Below are positions 6,193 through 6,599 of a DNA stretch of 6,599 nt, in pieces. Below the pieces are notes generated by a model. The model worked only from the letters and a program-made list of their open reading frames with translations. It was not told the origin of the DNA and searched no databases. The first letter of the stretch is position 1. Each line of letters begins with the position of its first letter. The position numbers and the translations under genes are program-made. Origin of the DNA: Actinomycetota bacterium (GTDB lineage Bacteria > Actinomycetota > Actinomycetes > S36-B12 > UBA10799); contig JAUPKO010000038.1 of NCBI GenBank assembly GCA_030837395.1, positions 1-6,599 of the forward strand, written 5' to 3'.

Positions 6193-6198
6193 TAGACT
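6193..6198 (+). promoter_or_regulatory. Putative -10 box of the last glycosyltransferase gene
   Basis: TAGACT lies 6 nt before ATG 6205, in a gap of only 26 bp after the preceding stop codon. No Shine-Dalgarno sequence is present. This repeats the leaderless layout of the two upstream plus-strand units; the same hexamer is proposed for rmlB on the other strand. Confidence 0.55.
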
Positions 6199-6204
6199 TC
6201 GCCC

Positions 6205-6599
6205 ATGCTGCCTGCCCGACCGGCCGACCATCCGCTCGCGCTGTATCGGGACCGCACCACCCTGCAACGCATCGACGACCTGCAGACCGCCGGCGCCATC
6301 GGCCCGGTGGGGGCCGAACCCGGGGTTGCTGTGGTGATCCTCAACCTGGACCGGCCGGGCCTCATCGTGCCGCTGCTGCGGGTGCTGACCGCCGGCACGG
6401 ACGCTTTCGCGGCGCGCGGGTTGGGGTTGCAGATCATCGTGGGGGACACCGGATCGACCGACCCGCAGGTGCTGGCGTGTTACCAGGAGTTGGCCGATCG
6501 GATCACCGTGGTGCCGGACCTGGACTACCAGTTCTCGGCCTGCAACAACACCTGTGTCAGCGGCCGGGTCAGTCATGATCATGTGCTGTTCCTCAACAA
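6205..6599 (+). CDS. Family 2 glycosyltransferase, N-terminal part (cut by window edge)
   Basis: 131 complete codons from ATG 6205 to the right edge with no stop. After about 40 N-terminal residues, the GT-A fold begins with VAVVILNLDRPG (41-52). It continues with IIVGDTGSTDPQVL (77-90), YQFSACNNTC (108-117) and VLFLN (127-131). These line up in order with the second domain of the preceding gene (SVVIPTKDRPD, VDNGSTDPRTL, FNFARLNN, LVLLNND), so the two are related, probably by descent from a common GT2 ancestor. The Gly-Asp-Thr-Gly loop replaces the usual Val-Asp-Asn-Gly but keeps the nucleotide-binding aspartate (Asp81). The metal-binding acidic motif and the acceptor half lie beyond the window, so activity cannot be judged. 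The ATG sits 6 nt after a TAGACT box and lacks a Shine-Dalgarno sequence. Given its neighbours it probably acts on the same glycan. Confidence 0.85.
   Translation, partial: MLPARPADHPLALYRDRTTLQRIDDLQTAGAIGPVGAEPGVAVVILNLDRPGLIVPLLRVLTAGTDAFAARGLGLQIIVGDTGSTDPQVLACYQELADRITVVPDLDYQFSACNNTCVSGRVSHDHVLFLN

Overview
The window is a piece of a surface-polysaccharide (rhamnose-containing glycan) locus from a high-GC Gram-positive bacterium, most likely an actinobacterium. The evidence is very G+C-rich DNA with strong G/C in third codon positions, frequent GTG starts, TANNNT-type -10 boxes placed directly before start codons (the leaderless style common in Actinobacteria), and closely packed rml and ABC-exporter genes. 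I cannot name the genus.

Layout from left to right. On the minus strand, rmlB (dTDP-glucose 4,6-dehydratase) runs off the left edge. A 133-bp divergent promoter region (929-1061) follows. On the plus strand come a Wzt-type ABC ATPase with a C-terminal glycan-recognition-like domain (1062-2375), rmlA (glucose-1-phosphate thymidylyltransferase, 2443-3330), a Wzm-type ABC permease overlapping the rmlA stop (3327-4151), a 655-residue protein with two GT2 glycosyltransferase domains (4211-6178), and the 5' part of another GT2 glycosyltransferase that leaves the right edge (6205 onward). Intergenic gaps are short (67, 59 and 26 bp) and no stretch over 300 bp lacks a gene. There are no tRNA or rRNA genes, CRISPR arrays, insertion sequences or obvious signs of transfer.

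How the genes fit together: RmlA makes dTDP-glucose from glucose-1-phosphate and dTTP, and RmlB dehydrates it to the 4-keto-6-deoxy sugar on the way to dTDP-L-rhamnose. RmlC and RmlD are not in the window. The GT2 enzymes probably build the glycan on a lipid carrier at the inner face of the membrane, and the Wzm/Wzt pair exports the finished chain. The exporter halves are separated by rmlA.

The gene content is ordinary for such a locus. The most interesting signal is regulatory. Three genes (rmlA, the tandem GT2 and the last GT2) have no Shine-Dalgarno sequence but carry a TANNNT hexamer 6-7 nt before the start codon, which predicts leaderless transcripts with nearly one promoter per gene. 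The same signature before wzt points not at wzt itself but at a 12-codon GTG-initiated mini-ORF whose TGA overlaps the wzt ATG (ATGA). This suggests leaderless, coupled translation of the exporter ATPase. The two genes with good Shine-Dalgarno sequences are the ones where leaderless initiation is not expected: rmlB, with an inferred 5' UTR that contains a perfect inverted repeat, and wzm, which is translationally coupled to rmlA.
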